Shown: positions 1-8,964 of the stretch, piece after piece
Position numbering within the stretch: position 1 is the stretch's first letter
Layout of the letters: each line of letters opens with the position of its first letter
Assembly: GCA_944390145.1 (NCBI GenBank)
Contig: CALXOY010000022.1
Span: forward strand, 1-38,298
From: an uncultured Duodenibacillus sp.
GTDB taxonomy: Bacteria > Pseudomonadota > Gammaproteobacteria > Burkholderiales > Burkholderiaceae_F
Length of the DNA: 38,298 bases
Direction: 5' to 3'
Notes under the pieces: generated by a model
The model's input: the letters and a program-made list of their open reading frames with translations, nothing else
The model's database searches: none
What the model was told of the DNA's origin: nothing
Position numbers and translations under genes: made by a program

Positions 1-1
1 T

Positions 2-1132
2 TTTGATGCGGGCGAGGAACTCACCGAGCTCGTGCGCTCGGACAACCTCGAGCCCGTGGGCTTGATTCAGGCAAGGCGCGAAAAGCCCGATCCGGCCACC
101 TATCTCGGCAGCGGCAAGATCGAGGAGATTGGCCAGCTTGCCAAGGGCGCGCGGGCCGACTGCATCGTCTTTGATGCGGCGCTTTCTGCCGCGCAGGAGC
201 GCAACATCGCCGACGCCGTCGGCCTTCCCGTGCTCGACCGCACCGAGCTCATCCTTGAAATCTTTCGCCGGCGCGCCAAAAGCAAGGAGGGGCGGCTGCA
301 GGTCGAGCTTGCGCGGCTTGAGCACCTTTCCACGCGCCTTGTGCGCGGCTGGACGCACCTTGAGCGCCAGAGAGGCGGCCTCGGCAAAACGGGCGGGCCC
401 GGCGAAAAGCAGATTGAGCTTGACCGCCGCATGATCGGCGCGCGCGTGAAGATGCTGCGCGAGCAGCTCAAAAAGCTTGCGCGCCAGCGCAACACCCAGC
501 GCCGCAGCCGCTTGAAGGGCGACACGCCCACCGTGAGCCTTGTGGGCTACACCAATGCGGGAAAGTCCACGCTCTTTAACCGCCTGGTGCGCGAAAAGGC
601 CTATGCCGCCGACCAGCTCTTTGCAACGCTTGACACGACGGCGCGCCGCTGCTGGGTGAGCGACGAGGAAACCGTGGTGCTCTCCGACACCGTGGGCTTT
701 ATCCGCGGCCTGCCGCACCAGCTCGTCGAAGCCTTCAAGTCGACGCTTGACGAAACGGTGCACGCCGACATCCTCCTGCATGTGGTGGATTCGGCAAGCC
801 CCGTGCGCGAAGAGCAGATGGCGTCCGTCGCCGAGGTCTTAAAGCAGATCGGCGCCGACGAAATCACGCAGATCGTGGTCTACAACAAGTGCGACCTCTC
901 GGGGCTCGAGCCCGCCGTTCAGCGCCGGCCCGACGGCTCGGTGCGCTCGGTGACGATCAGCGCGGCCACGGGCGCGGGCGTTGATTCTCTTCGCAGCGTT
1001 CTTGCCGAAGCCGCGCACCGCGTGCGCGAGGAAAACGCAAGCGTGCCGCGCGAGCCCGAATTCTGGGAGGAGGAGCGGCGCGAGACGGCAAGCGACGAAG
1101 AGGCCCTCAAAGCCCTGGAAAGCCTCCTTTAA
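2..1132 (+). CDS. hflX: GTPase HflX (5' end outside window)
   Basis: Ribosome-associated GTPase of the HflX family, which splits or rescues stalled ribosomes, often under stress. The frame is open from base 2, so the true start lies upstream. Seen: the N-terminal HflX domain (YLGSGKIEEI, LSAAQERN), the linker motif RLVRGWTHLERQRGG, then the G domain with G1 GYTNAGKST, G3 DTVGF and G4 NKCD. The C-terminal tail after the G domain is short compared with E. coli HflX, ending in an acidic EEE/DEEALKALESLL segment. In many betaproteobacteria hflX follows hfq and precedes hflK-hflC, and hflK does follow here after a gap of about 200 bases. That gap holds a possible -10 (TAAACT near 1227) but no clear terminator. 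Family assignment is very secure; only the extent of the N-terminus is unknown. Confidence 0.96.
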   Translation, partial: FDAGEELTELVRSDNLEPVGLIQARREKPDPATYLGSGKIEEIGQLAKGARADCIVFDAALSAAQERNIADAVGLPVLDRTELILEIFRRRAKSKEGRLQVELARLEHLSTRLVRGWTHLERQRGGLGKTGGPGEKQIELDRRMIGARVKMLREQLKKLARQRNTQRRSRLKGDTPTVSLVGYTNAGKSTLFNRLVREKAYAADQLFATLDTTARRCWVSDEETVVLSDTVGFIRGLPHQLVEAFKSTLDETVHADILLHVVDSASPVREEQMASVAEVLKQIGADEITQIVVYNKCDLSGLEPAVQRRPDGSVRSVTISAATGAGVDSLRSVLAEAAHRVREENASVPREPEFWEEERRETASDEEALKALESLL

Positions 1133-1330
1133 TCGAAGTGCGCGCGGAACATTCGCTTGCAATTTCGCGGGTTTTCGCAGGGCTTGCCGGGCCGCGCAAA
1201 CCGCGGGGCGCCGCGGCCGCGAATGCTAAACTGCGGCAATGCGCCTGGATGCGGTGTGCGAAACGGCACGCCGCGCAGAACCTCCGGGCTGATTTGACAA
1301 GAATTCAATAGTAAACAAGGGAAAACCTAG

Positions 1331-2797
1331 ATGTCATTTAATGACCCGCAATGGGGCCGTTCAGCTGGCTCAAACAAGCCGAGCAATGACGAAAAGGATG
1401 AAAAGGACGCGGGCGCAAAGAGCGACCCAGGGCGCGAGGACGACCGCCGCGACGGGGACGAAGCGTCTGCCGGCAGCAGCGGGGACCGCGGCAATTCCGG
1501 CCGCCGCAGCGCACAGAACGGGGGCAGCGACCTCGATCAGCTCTGGAACGACTTCAACCGTATGATCAACTCCATTCTCGGGGGCGGCCGCACCAACGAC
1601 CGCAATCGTCGCCGGACAAACGACTGGCAGGGCAGCCGCAATGACGATGAGAACGACGCCAACGGCTGGCGGAACGAGGCGGGCGACAATCCGCCGCCGC
1701 CTCCGGCCGCACCGCGCCGCTCCGTGCGCCGCGGCTTCGGGCGCGACCCGGTCGGGTTCTCCGCGCGCGGCATCGCGGGGCTGGTGGGCATTGCCGTGCT
1801 CGCGTGGCTTGCAAGCGGCATCTACATCGTTCCCGAAGGCCAGGTCGGCGTGGTGACCACCTTCGGCAAGTACACGCAGGACAGCGCGGCCGGTATCAAC
1901 TGGCGCCTGCCCTGGCCCGTCCAGGACGTGGAGATCGTCGACGTCTCGAGCGTGCGCAAGGCCGAAATCGGCATGCGCGGCACGACGCAGCGCTTGAAGG
2001 AGGCGCTGATGCTCACCGACGATGAAAACATCGTCGACGTGATGTTCAACGTCCAGTACCGCATCAAGCCGCATGCCGCCAAGGACTATCTCTTCCGCAG
2101 CCGTGATCCGGACAGAAGCGTCTTTGACGCCGCCGAGTCGGCCATGCGTGAAGTCGTGGGCCGCAAGACCATGGACTCCGTGCTTTTTGAAAGCAAGCAG
2201 GAGATTGCCTCGGCCGTGCAGGCCGCCATGCAGGCGATGCTCGACCGCTATCAGACCGGCATCGAGGTGATGAGCGTTGCCATTCAAAACGCCCAGCCGC
2301 CGCAGCCCGTGCAGGCCGCCTTCAACGACGCCGTGAAGGCCGGACAGGACCGCGAGCGCCAGATCAACGAAGGCCAGGCATACGCCAACGCCGTGGTGCC
2401 GGTGGCCCGCGGCATGGCGGCCCGCCTGCAGCAGGAGGCCGAAGCCTACAAGGCGCGCGTGGTGCAGACCGCCATCGGCGACGCGGCGCGCTTTACCCAG
2501 GTGCTCTCCGAGTACGAGAAGGCCCCGCAGGTGACGCGCGACCGCCTCTATGTGGACGCGATGCGCGACATCTACAGCAGCACCAAGAAGGTGCTCGTGC
2601 AGACCCAGGGCGCAAGCAACCTGCTTTATCTGCCCTTTGACAAGCTCTTGGAGCAAAGCGCAGCCGCGGCAAAGGCGCAGCCCCAGTCGCTGGTGCAGCC
2701 GCAGGCGGCCGCTTCAGGCGCAGCCGCCTCCACGGACGCGGCAGGCCAGGGATCAACGGCGCAGGACGCCTCGCGCGCCCTTTTGCGCGAGCGTTGA
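1331..2797 (+). CDS. hflK: FtsH protease modulator HflK
   Basis: SPFH/band-7 membrane protein that forms the HflKC complex with HflC and controls the FtsH protease at the inner membrane. Residues 1-145 are a hydrophilic, Gly/Asp/Asn/Arg-rich cytoplasmic extension, longer than in E. coli HflK. One membrane segment follows at about 146-167 (GIAGLVGIAVLAWLASGIYIV), then the band-7 domain (PEGQVGVVTTFGKY), a long Ala/Glu-rich coiled region (AAMQAMLDRYQTGI, RLQQEAEAYKARVV) and a low-complexity Ala/Gln tail. The ATG at 1331 follows an AAGGG about 10 bases upstream. hflC starts 73 bases after the stop, so the two are almost surely co-transcribed. At 488 residues it is longer than the roughly 420 usual for enterobacterial HflK, because of both ends. 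Confidence 0.95.
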   Translation: MSFNDPQWGRSAGSNKPSNDEKDEKDAGAKSDPGREDDRRDGDEASAGSSGDRGNSGRRSAQNGGSDLDQLWNDFNRMINSILGGGRTNDRNRRRTNDWQGSRNDDENDANGWRNEAGDNPPPPPAAPRRSVRRGFGRDPVGFSARGIAGLVGIAVLAWLASGIYIVPEGQVGVVTTFGKYTQDSAAGINWRLPWPVQDVEIVDVSSVRKAEIGMRGTTQRLKEALMLTDDENIVDVMFNVQYRIKPHAAKDYLFRSRDPDRSVFDAAESAMREVVGRKTMDSVLFESKQEIASAVQAAMQAMLDRYQTGIEVMSVAIQNAQPPQPVQAAFNDAVKAGQDRERQINEGQAYANAVVPVARGMAARLQQEAEAYKARVVQTAIGDAARFTQVLSEYEKAPQVTRDRLYVDAMRDIYSSTKKVLVQTQGASNLLYLPFDKLLEQSAAAAKAQPQSLVQPQAAASGAAASTDAAGQGSTAQDASRALLRER

Positions 2798-2870
2798 TCA
2801 TTAAAGACCGGACATATTGCAGGAATTTGAATAGGAGTAGGGGAGCTGCCTTGCAGCCGCCCGCTGATGT

Positions 2871-3743
2871 ATGAAAAAACTGACGTCTCTTCTTGTGGCC
2901 GCCGTGGTCGCTGTGGGCGCCGCCGAGCTCTGCCTGTATACGGTGGGCGAGCGCGAGTACGCGCTGGTCTTTGCCCTGGGCGAGCTGCGCGAAGTCAAAA
3001 GCGAACCCGGGCTTTATGTGAAGCTGCCCGCACCGCTGCAAAACATCGTGTACCTTGACAAGCGCATCCTGACGCTTGACGCCCCCAATGCAGATCTTGT
3101 GCAGACAAGCGAAAAGAAGAACCTTCTGATCGACAGCTTCGTGCGCTGGCGCATTGCCGATCCGCGCAAGTACTGGGTGTCCTTCATCGGCAATGAACGC
3201 GCCGCCGAGGACCGCGTGGCCGCCCTGCTGCGCGACGTCTTGAACCAGACCGTCAACCGCAGGACCGTCAACGAAATCACCTCGCGCGAACGCGACAAGG
3301 CGATGGAGGAGATTCAAAAGGGCCTGCAGGCGCGCGTGCATGACATCGGCATCGACATCGTCGACGTGCGCTTGAAGCGTGTGGACTTCACGCCGGAAAT
3401 CTCCGAATCCGTCTACCGCCGCATGGAGGCCGAGCGCAAGCGCGTGGCTAGCGAAGAGCGCAGCAAGGGCGCGGCCGCAGCCGAACGCATCCGCGCCGAA
3501 GCCGACCGCGAGCGCACCGTGATTCTTGCGGAAGCCTACCGCAACGCACAGGAACTCAAGGGCGAGGGCGATGCCCAGGCCAACGCCATCTACGCCAAGG
3601 CTTTCGGCAAGGATCCCGAGTTTGCGAAGTTCTACCGCAACATTGAGGCCTATAAGCAGAGCTTTGGCAAGGACAGCGACATGATCGTCCTTGACGGCTC
3701 GGGCGAATTCTTCGAATTCATGAAGGACTCGCAGGCAAAATAA
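2871..3743 (+). CDS. hflC: FtsH protease modulator HflC
   Basis: Second subunit of the HflKC complex. Short N-terminus with a single membrane anchor at about residues 4-24 (LTSLLVAAVVAVGAAELCLY), then a band-7 domain (VGEREYALVFALGELREV, RWRIADPRKY) and a coiled-coil stretch rich in Ala, Glu and Arg (RRMEAERKRVASEERSKG). The length of 290 residues is normal for the family. The start at 2871 is chosen because MKKL begins the hydrophobic anchor; another ATG four bases earlier is out of frame. It lies between hflK and a DUF2065 gene 12 bases downstream, the usual betaproteobacterial order. Confidence 0.95.
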   Translation: MKKLTSLLVAAVVAVGAAELCLYTVGEREYALVFALGELREVKSEPGLYVKLPAPLQNIVYLDKRILTLDAPNADLVQTSEKKNLLIDSFVRWRIADPRKYWVSFIGNERAAEDRVAALLRDVLNQTVNRRTVNEITSRERDKAMEEIQKGLQARVHDIGIDIVDVRLKRVDFTPEISESVYRRMEAERKRVASEERSKGAAAAERIRAEADRERTVILAEAYRNAQELKGEGDAQANAIYAKAFGKDPEFAKFYRNIEAYKQSFGKDSDMIVLDGSGEFFEFMKDSQAK

Positions 3744-3755
3744 AGGGCCACCGGC

Positions 3756-3950
3756 GTGAAGACCATCGTTCTGGCGCTTTGCTTTATGGCCGTCTTTGAG
3801 GGCATCATGCCGCTGGTTGCGCCCGGCAAGTGGAAGGAGGCCGTTCGCACGGCCTGCAGTCTGCCCGATGCCGTGCTTGTGCGCATCGGCGCGGCGCTTG
3901 TTGCAGGAGGCCTTGCGGCCGTCTGGCTGATCACCATTTTTTGGAAGTAA
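3756..3950 (+). CDS. DUF2065 (YjeT-like) small membrane protein
   Basis: A 64-residue protein with two hydrophobic segments, about 2-20 and 43-62, separated by a short amphipathic stretch (PGKWKEAVRTACSLPDAVL). This matches the DUF2065/YjeT family, small inner-membrane proteins of unknown function usually encoded between hflC and hisZ or purA in proteobacteria. GTG start at 3756, 12 bases after hflC; hisZ starts 8 bases after its stop, so translation is probably coupled. Family call rests on size, two-helix layout and position. The function is unknown, though the position suggests a link to the HflKC/FtsH complex. Confidence 0.85.
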   Translation: MKTIVLALCFMAVFEGIMPLVAPGKWKEAVRTACSLPDAVLVRIGAALVAGGLAAVWLITIFWK

Positions 3951-3958
3951 GGGACGAA

Positions 3959-5113
3959 ATGAGCATTTGGTTGATTCCGGAGCATTTTGCCGACATCCTG
4001 CCGCGTGAAGCGCGCGCGCTTGAGTCGCTCAGGCGCAAGTGCCTGGATCTATTCATCGTGCACGGCTATGAAATCGTGCAGCCGCCTCTGGTGGAGTATG
4101 TGGAGTCGCTTTTGACCGGCAGCGGCAGCGACCTTGACAACAGCACCTTCAAGTTCATGGATCCGGGCACCGGCAAAACGGTCGGCATCCGCGCCGACAT
4201 GACGCCGCAGTGCGCCCGCATCGATGCGCATATTCTGGGCCGCAAGGGGGTGAGCCGCCTCTGCTACGCCGGCAGCTGCATCCATGCCCGTCCGATGCAT
4301 CCGCTTGCAAGCCGCGAGCCCGTCGTCGCAGGCGTCGAGCTTTTCGGCGCAAGCGGCCAGCAGGCCGACGCTGAAATCATGACGCTGGCGGTGAAGACGC
4401 TGCGTAAGCTCGGCATTGATTTCGTGCACATCGACATCGGCCACACGGGGATTCTGCGTGCGCTTTTAGGCGAGCGCATCACCGATGAGAACGTGCACGC
4501 CGTGGTGCGCGCCCTGCGCATGAAGGATCCGGTGGCGCTCAAGACGGCGGCCGCGGGCTTTGACGAAGAGGTGCAGGAGGCGCTGCAGCTTCTGGTGAGC
4601 ACCTTCGGCGACATCGCGGTGCTCGACGAGCTCGAGCGCAAGCTGCCGCAAAAGCCCGAGATTCTGGCTGCATTAAAGGAAGTGCGCGAACTCGCGGGCC
4701 TGTGCGGCGCCGACGAGGTGAGCGTGGACTTCTGCGACGTGCACGGCTATCAGTACCTCACCGGCATCACTTTCTCGGTGAACATACCGAATTATGCTCA
4801 GGCGGTTTTGCGGGGCGGGCGCTATGATGGAGTCGGCCTTGCGTTCGGCCGCTCGCGTCCTGCCTGCGGCTTTACGGTCTATCTGCGTGCGCTTGCCGGC
4901 CTGCAGGCGGCGCAGTCGCACCGGCCCGAGGCCATCGTGGTGCGCGAGCCCTTTGCCCGAGACCTCGAAGAAAAAATTGAAGCGCTGCGCGGCGAGGGAA
5001 GGATCGTGGTGCGGCTGCTGCCCGGTGAGCGTACGGAAGACGTTTCCGAGCAGTTTATGGTCACAAAAGAATTGGTTAGAACCTCAGCGGGCTTTGAACT
5101 CAAGGCCCTTTGA
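3959..5113 (+). CDS. hisZ: ATP phosphoribosyltransferase regulatory subunit HisZ
   Basis: Class II aminoacyl-tRNA synthetase paralogue related to HisRS that has no synthetase role. It pairs with short-form HisG to make active, histidine-inhibitable ATP phosphoribosyltransferase, the first step of histidine synthesis. Seen: motif 2-like GIRADMTPQCARIDA, the HisRS-like segment RLCYAGSCIHARP, and motif 3-like LRGGRYDGVGLAFGR. At 384 residues it lacks the full HisRS anticodon-binding domain. The ATG at 3959 is chosen over upstream in-frame starts because MSIWLIPEHFADILP matches the family N-terminus and follows a GGGACG. The gene lies between DUF2065 and purA as in other betaproteobacteria. hisG is not in the window. 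Confidence 0.93.
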   Translation: MSIWLIPEHFADILPREARALESLRRKCLDLFIVHGYEIVQPPLVEYVESLLTGSGSDLDNSTFKFMDPGTGKTVGIRADMTPQCARIDAHILGRKGVSRLCYAGSCIHARPMHPLASREPVVAGVELFGASGQQADAEIMTLAVKTLRKLGIDFVHIDIGHTGILRALLGERITDENVHAVVRALRMKDPVALKTAAAGFDEEVQEALQLLVSTFGDIAVLDELERKLPQKPEILAALKEVRELAGLCGADEVSVDFCDVHGYQYLTGITFSVNIPNYAQAVLRGGRYDGVGLAFGRSRPACGFTVYLRALAGLQAAQSHRPEAIVVREPFARDLEEKIEALRGEGRIVVRLLPGERTEDVSEQFMVTKELVRTSAGFELKAL

Positions 5114-5140
5114 ATTCCGGATGTTTTGCAAGGAGTCCAA

Positions 5141-6433
5141 ATGTCAAAAAATGTCGTGGTTGTCGGTGCCCAGTGGGGTGACGAAGGCAAGGGCAAGATT
5201 GTCGACTGGCTGACTGAACGCGTTGACGGCGTGGTGCGCTTCAACGGCGGACACAATGCCGGCCATACGCTCGTCATCAACGGAGCAAAGACAATTCTGC
5301 GCCTGATTCCCTCGGGCATCATGCATCCGGATTCTCGCTGCTACATCGGCAACGGCGTCGTGTTTTCGCCGGAGGCCTTCTTCGCCGAAATCGATGAGTT
5401 GAAGAGCCACGGCGTGGAGGCCGAAAGCCGCATCCGCGTCTCCGGCAACGCCCCGCTGATCATGCCGTATCACATTGCGCTCGATCATGCGCGCGAAGCG
5501 GCCCTGGGCGACAAGAAGATCGGCACCACGGGTCGCGGCATCGGTCCGGCCTACGAAGACAAGGTCGCCCGCCGCTCGGTGCGCGTCGCCGACCTCTTTG
5601 ACCCCGAGCGCTTTGCCGAGCGCGTGCGCAGCGTGATGGATCTGCACAACTTCATCCTCAAGAACTATCTGCACGCAGAACCCCTTGATCCCGAGGAGGT
5701 CATCCAAAAGACCCTGGGCTACGCCGAACGCCTGCGCCCGATGGTGGCCGACATCAGCGCGGAATTAAACGAGCAGATGGATCAGGGCAAGCAGTTCCTC
5801 TTTGAGGGCGCGCAGGGCTCGATGCTTGACATCGACCACGGCACGTATCCGTTTGTGACGTCGTCAAACGTCGTCGCGGGTTCGGCCTGCGCCGGCGCCG
5901 GCGTCGGTCCCGGCCGCCTGAACTACGTTCTCGGCATCACCAAGGCCTACTGCACCCGCGTGGGCTCGGGCCCCTTCCCGACGGAATTGAACGACGAAAC
6001 GGGCGAGGAGCTGCGCCGCAGGGGCAACGAATTCGGCGCCGTGACGGGCCGTCCGCGCCGCTGCGGCTGGTTTGACGGCGCTGCGCTGCGCCGTGCGGTT
6101 CAGATCAACGGCCTCACCGGTCTGGCGATCATGAAGCTCGATGTGCTCGACGGCATGAAGACCGTGAAGCTCGGCGTGGGCTACAAGGTCGACGGCAAGT
6201 CCGTGAACCTCATGCCCTACGGCGCTGATGCGGCCGCAAAGTGCGAAGCGGTCTACGAAGAGTTTGAGGGCTGGAACGAGAGCACCTTCGGCGTCACCCG
6301 CTGGGAGGATCTGCCCGAGTCCGCCCGCCGCTATCTGCAGCGCCTCTCTGAAGTCGCCGGCTGCCCAATCGCGCTCGTCTCCACCGGTCCCGACCGCAAC
6401 CAGACGATTCTTCTGAACGACCCGTTTGCTTAA
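5141..6433 (+). CDS. purA: Adenylosuccinate synthetase
   Basis: Condenses IMP with aspartate using GTP to give adenylosuccinate, the committed step to AMP, in the cytosol. Seen: the N-terminal P-loop [15 protein letters not shown] with catalytic Asp, the NGGHNAGHT motif with catalytic His, [14 protein letters not shown], the switch loop, and the C-terminal GTP-base motif ([10 protein letters not shown]). 430 residues is the standard length. Start set at the ATG at 5141, ten bases after an AAGGAG; an in-frame TTG at 5126 has no such support. It follows hisZ by 27 bases. A hairpin with a T-run lies 58 bases downstream. Confidence 0.98.
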   Translation: MSKNVVVVGAQWGDEGKGKIVDWLTERVDGVVRFNGGHNAGHTLVINGAKTILRLIPSGIMHPDSRCYIGNGVVFSPEAFFAEIDELKSHGVEAESRIRVSGNAPLIMPYHIALDHAREAALGDKKIGTTGRGIGPAYEDKVARRSVRVADLFDPERFAERVRSVMDLHNFILKNYLHAEPLDPEEVIQKTLGYAERLRPMVADISAELNEQMDQGKQFLFEGAQGSMLDIDHGTYPFVTSSNVVAGSACAGAGVGPGRLNYVLGITKAYCTRVGSGPFPTELNDETGEELRRRGNEFGAVTGRPRRCGWFDGAALRRAVQINGLTGLAIMKLDVLDGMKTVKLGVGYKVDGKSVNLMPYGADAAAKCEAVYEEFEGWNESTFGVTRWEDLPESARRYLQRLSEVAGCPIALVSTGPDRNQTILLNDPFA

Positions 6434-6490
6434 AGCGCAAGCGCAACAAGGCGCTCTGCGTTAAAATCAGCGGCTGTAAGCAAGTGAGAC

Positions 6491-6524
6491 AAAGGCGGTT
6501 TCCGCAAGGAATCCGCCTTTTGCC
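6491..6524 (+). terminator. Hairpin after purA
   Basis: AAAGGCGG (6491-6498) pairs with CCGCCTTT (6513-6520). Inside it, across a T-T mismatch, TTCC pairs with GGAA around a GCAA tetraloop, and the stem runs into a short T-run. It fits a Rho-independent terminator or attenuator between purA and the phosphoribosyltransferase. A TTAAAAT about 30 bases upstream could be a -10 for a separate transcript crossing the hairpin. Confidence 0.65.
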
Positions 6525-6558
6525 ATACCCGAATTCCCTCAACGTCAAGACAGAAGCC

Positions 6559-7092
6559 ATGGCTGAAACCACCCACGCCTACTACGATTGGAATACCTAC
6601 ATTGAGCTTTGCGAGCGTCTTGTGGCGCGCGTTGCCAAAAGCGGCTGGAAGTTTGATTCGCTTTTGTGCCTTGCGCGCGGCGGCATGCGTCCGGGCGACT
6701 TCTTCAGCCGCATCTACGGCAAGCCCCTGGCGCTCATGACCACGAGCTCCTACCGCGAAGCCGCAGGCACCGTGCAGGGCGACCTCGACATCGCCAAGTA
6801 CATCACGGGCGTTTCCGAGTTAAAGGGCAAGCTGCTTCTCGTTGACGACCTCTGCGACTCGGGCGTGACGATTCAGCGCGTGGTCGAGCATCTGCGCAAG
6901 TGCTATCCGGAGGTGACCGAAATCCGCGTGGCCGTCCTCTGGGTGAAGGCGAGTTCGATCTTTACGCCCGACTACAGCGTGATCACCTTCAAGGACAGCC
7001 CTTGGATCCACCAGCCCTTTGAGTGCTACGACGATCTCGGAGAGGACGTGCACTTGAAGCGCTGCCTGGAAAAGTACGGCGAAAACCTCTGA
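6559..7092 (+). CDS. Phosphoribosyltransferase (COG2236-like)
   Basis: Type I phosphoribosyltransferase of 177 residues, probably using hypoxanthine, guanine or xanthine with PRPP in purine salvage. Seen: LLCLARGGMRPGDF near the N-terminus (the pyrophosphate-binding cis-peptide loop of PRTases), the PRPP loop LLLVDDLCDSGVTIQRV at about residues 93-109, and a C-terminal PWIHQPFE hood segment. The ATG at 6559 precedes MAETTHAYYDW, while in-frame upstream codons run through the hairpin and are unlikely to be translated. In betaproteobacteria such a gene commonly follows purA, which fits salvage feeding IMP/AMP balance. The exact base preference cannot be read from sequence. Confidence 0.88.
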   Translation: MAETTHAYYDWNTYIELCERLVARVAKSGWKFDSLLCLARGGMRPGDFFSRIYGKPLALMTTSSYREAAGTVQGDLDIAKYITGVSELKGKLLLVDDLCDSGVTIQRVVEHLRKCYPEVTEIRVAVLWVKASSIFTPDYSVITFKDSPWIHQPFECYDDLGEDVHLKRCLEKYGENL

Positions 7093-7095
7093 CGC

Positions 7096-8772
7096 TCAGC
7101 CGCGCAGGGCTTTGGCAAAAGCGGTCTGCGCGATCAGCTGCAACAGCCCCCGGTTGAGTGCGCCCGCCTCTTTGACCAGCACATGATTTTCGACAGCGGC
7201 CTTGTTGTCGATGCCGATCGACAGCAAGGCCGCTTCAATGCCGCGGCTTTTCATTTTTTCGTTGAGCGAGGCGGCGAGCTGCGGGTTGAAGCGCCCGTCG
7301 GTGATCACCACCAGAAGCTTGTTTCTCGCCCGCGAGTGCGCAAAGGAGTCGATCGCCCAGAGCATGGACTCCTGAATGGGCGTGGAGCCGAAGGCGTCGA
7401 TCAGGGGGAGCTTGCGCTCAAAGGCGTGCAGCGAATCCCGCACCTCCTTGGCAACGGCCACATCGTCGTCGTTTAAGCCCGGGAAAAGCGCCACGCGCGA
7501 CCGGGTTCCCTTGACGCGCGCAAGCGCCGCCACCAGCGCGTTGACCGCAACCTTGGCAAGCGTCATGGTGGCTACGCCCATGGAGCCCGAGCGGTCAAGC
7601 AGCACGCAGACTTCCGCGCTCACGGAGCGTCCCGCGAAAGCCTTTTCAAAGAGCCTCGCATCGGTGCGGGCCATGGCGTCGATCCAGTCGTCCCGAAGCT
7701 CTGCGCCTTCGCGCGCATGCGTAAGGCCCGAGTATGCGTCGCGCGTCATGAAAAGCCGCAGAAAGCGCTTGGTGAGCTGCGGCAGCCCTTTTCTGACGCG
7801 CGCATACTGCGCCTTGAATTCTTCGTGCAGCATGCCGCCTTTCTTTTCATCGTCCTCCGGCCACGCGCCGGCGCGGTAGGCTTCGCGCGGCTTTTCACCG
7901 TTTTCCGGCGTCTGCCGGGCAAGTTCGGCCTGCTGCGCTTCCCAGGCCTTGCGCGCCTTGGCGTACGCGCGGACTTTCTGCTGGTGGATTTTCTTTGCCT
8001 CCACGAAAAGCTGCACGAAAAAGCCTTCGCGTGCGGCAGGTTCGGCCGGCTCCGCTTCAAGCGAGAGCTTCTGCTGTTGAACGCCGGCCTTGTCGGCGTC
8101 CGCCCGTTTTTGCATCTCGGCGCGGCACTCGTTGACAAGCAGCTTGCGCATGGCATTGGCCAGCTCCAGGCATTCCGCGGTGGAGCGGGCGGTGAGCGCC
8201 GCCAGGCCCTTTTTCAGAAACTCGCGCCTGCCGCGCGCCGACATCGAGCCGCAGCGGTTGCGGGTGGCCGACAAAAGGCGCAGTGCCGGTTCAAATCCCA
8301 TGCGCGCCAAAAGCTCGCAGTGCAGCCACCCGAGAAGCCGCTCCAGGCAGGACTCGTCGCGGCCGAGAAGACCGGTCCAGGCGCCGCCCGTCGATTCGAA
8401 AAACACCGCGAGGCGCTCGCGCCAGAGACGGTAGCCCGGATAAGTCCGTTCGCCGATCGATTCGATGCGCACGTCTTCAAGAATGTTGAGAAGCCTGTGG
8501 GTGAGGGGCTCAAGCCCGCGGACCTTCGAAAAGTCGGTGTGGGCCACATGCATCATCTCGTGGATGCCGTGACCGAGCGTGCAGGTCTCAAAGGAGGGGG
8601 AGGGAAGGATGCTTTGGCCGAGCCAGACGCTCTTGCCGTCGGTGCAGGGAATCCGGTCAAAGAAGAAATCGACGCGGCTTTCGGCCGACAGGGTGCGCAG
8701 AAAGGTGACGGCGGCCTGCTGGCGCGCCGCAGGGCTGTAGCGCCCGGTGAGGGAAAAAATCTCGCAACTCAT
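7096..8772 (-). CDS. CobT-like vWA domain protein with HExxH motif
   Basis: 558-residue cytosolic protein resembling the CobT subunit of cobaltochelatase and phage or plasmid CobT-like proteins. Seen: HEMMH at about residues 71-75, followed by the AHTD and LLNILEDVRIE motifs typical of the CobT N-terminal region. The middle is charged and Glu/Lys/Ala-rich (about 230-310). The C-terminal vWA domain (about 388-545) has MIDAS motif DRSGSMG at 393, then a later VITDGRF. No CobS/MoxR AAA+ partner, CobN or other cobalamin gene is nearby, so a role in cobalamin synthesis is not supported. Start chosen at ATG 8772 behind GAGAGA; the upstream extension is Arg-rich and probably untranslated. It stands alone, convergent with the phosphoribosyltransferase (3-base gap). 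Confidence 0.8.
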   Translation of the reverse strand: MSCEIFSLTGRYSPAARQQAAVTFLRTLSAESRVDFFFDRIPCTDGKSVWLGQSILPSPSFETCTLGHGIHEMMHVAHTDFSKVRGLEPLTHRLLNILEDVRIESIGERTYPGYRLWRERLAVFFESTGGAWTGLLGRDESCLERLLGWLHCELLARMGFEPALRLLSATRNRCGSMSARGRREFLKKGLAALTARSTAECLELANAMRKLLVNECRAEMQKRADADKAGVQQQKLSLEAEPAEPAAREGFFVQLFVEAKKIHQQKVRAYAKARKAWEAQQAELARQTPENGEKPREAYRAGAWPEDDEKKGGMLHEEFKAQYARVRKGLPQLTKRFLRLFMTRDAYSGLTHAREGAELRDDWIDAMARTDARLFEKAFAGRSVSAEVCVLLDRSGSMGVATMTLAKVAVNALVAALARVKGTRSRVALFPGLNDDDVAVAKEVRDSLHAFERKLPLIDAFGSTPIQESMLWAIDSFAHSRARNKLLVVITDGRFNPQLAASLNEKMKSRGIEAALLSIGIDNKAAVENHVLVKEAGALNRGLLQLIAQTAFAKALRG

Positions 8773-8865
8773 AACAGTCTCTCGAACAAAAGTGTGTCTC
8801 TCGAATGCGGCGCAAGGCGACCCGCGCCGCGTGCGGTGGATCTTAGCAGAGGAAAAGGAGGAACC

Positions 8866-8964
8866 ATGAGCCGGTTGACGGCTTTTTTGGAAAGGCAAAT
8901 GGGACTCTGTTTTATCGGACTACAAAAGAACCTTTATTTTTCACGCGAAACACCGAAGGAATGA
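8866..8964 (+). CDS. Possible 32-residue small protein
   Basis: Short ORF with ATG at 8866 placed four bases after a perfect AAGGAGG (8855-8861), ending TGA at 8962-8964. The product is basic with a central hydrophobic patch (MGLCFIGLQ) and has no family I recognise. It lies between the divergent CobT-like gene and the AT-rich patch before higBA. The strong ribosome site is the only real support; the sequence is too short to judge coding potential, and the upstream frame stays open as a shadow of the opposite-strand gene. Confidence 0.35.
   Translation: MSRLTAFLERQMGLCFIGLQKNLYFSRETPKE

Noticed and set aside
1370-2656. 428-codon minus-strand ORF opposite hflK
   Set aside because: His/Leu/Val-rich composition typical of antisense frames in GC-rich genes; hflK is unambiguous.
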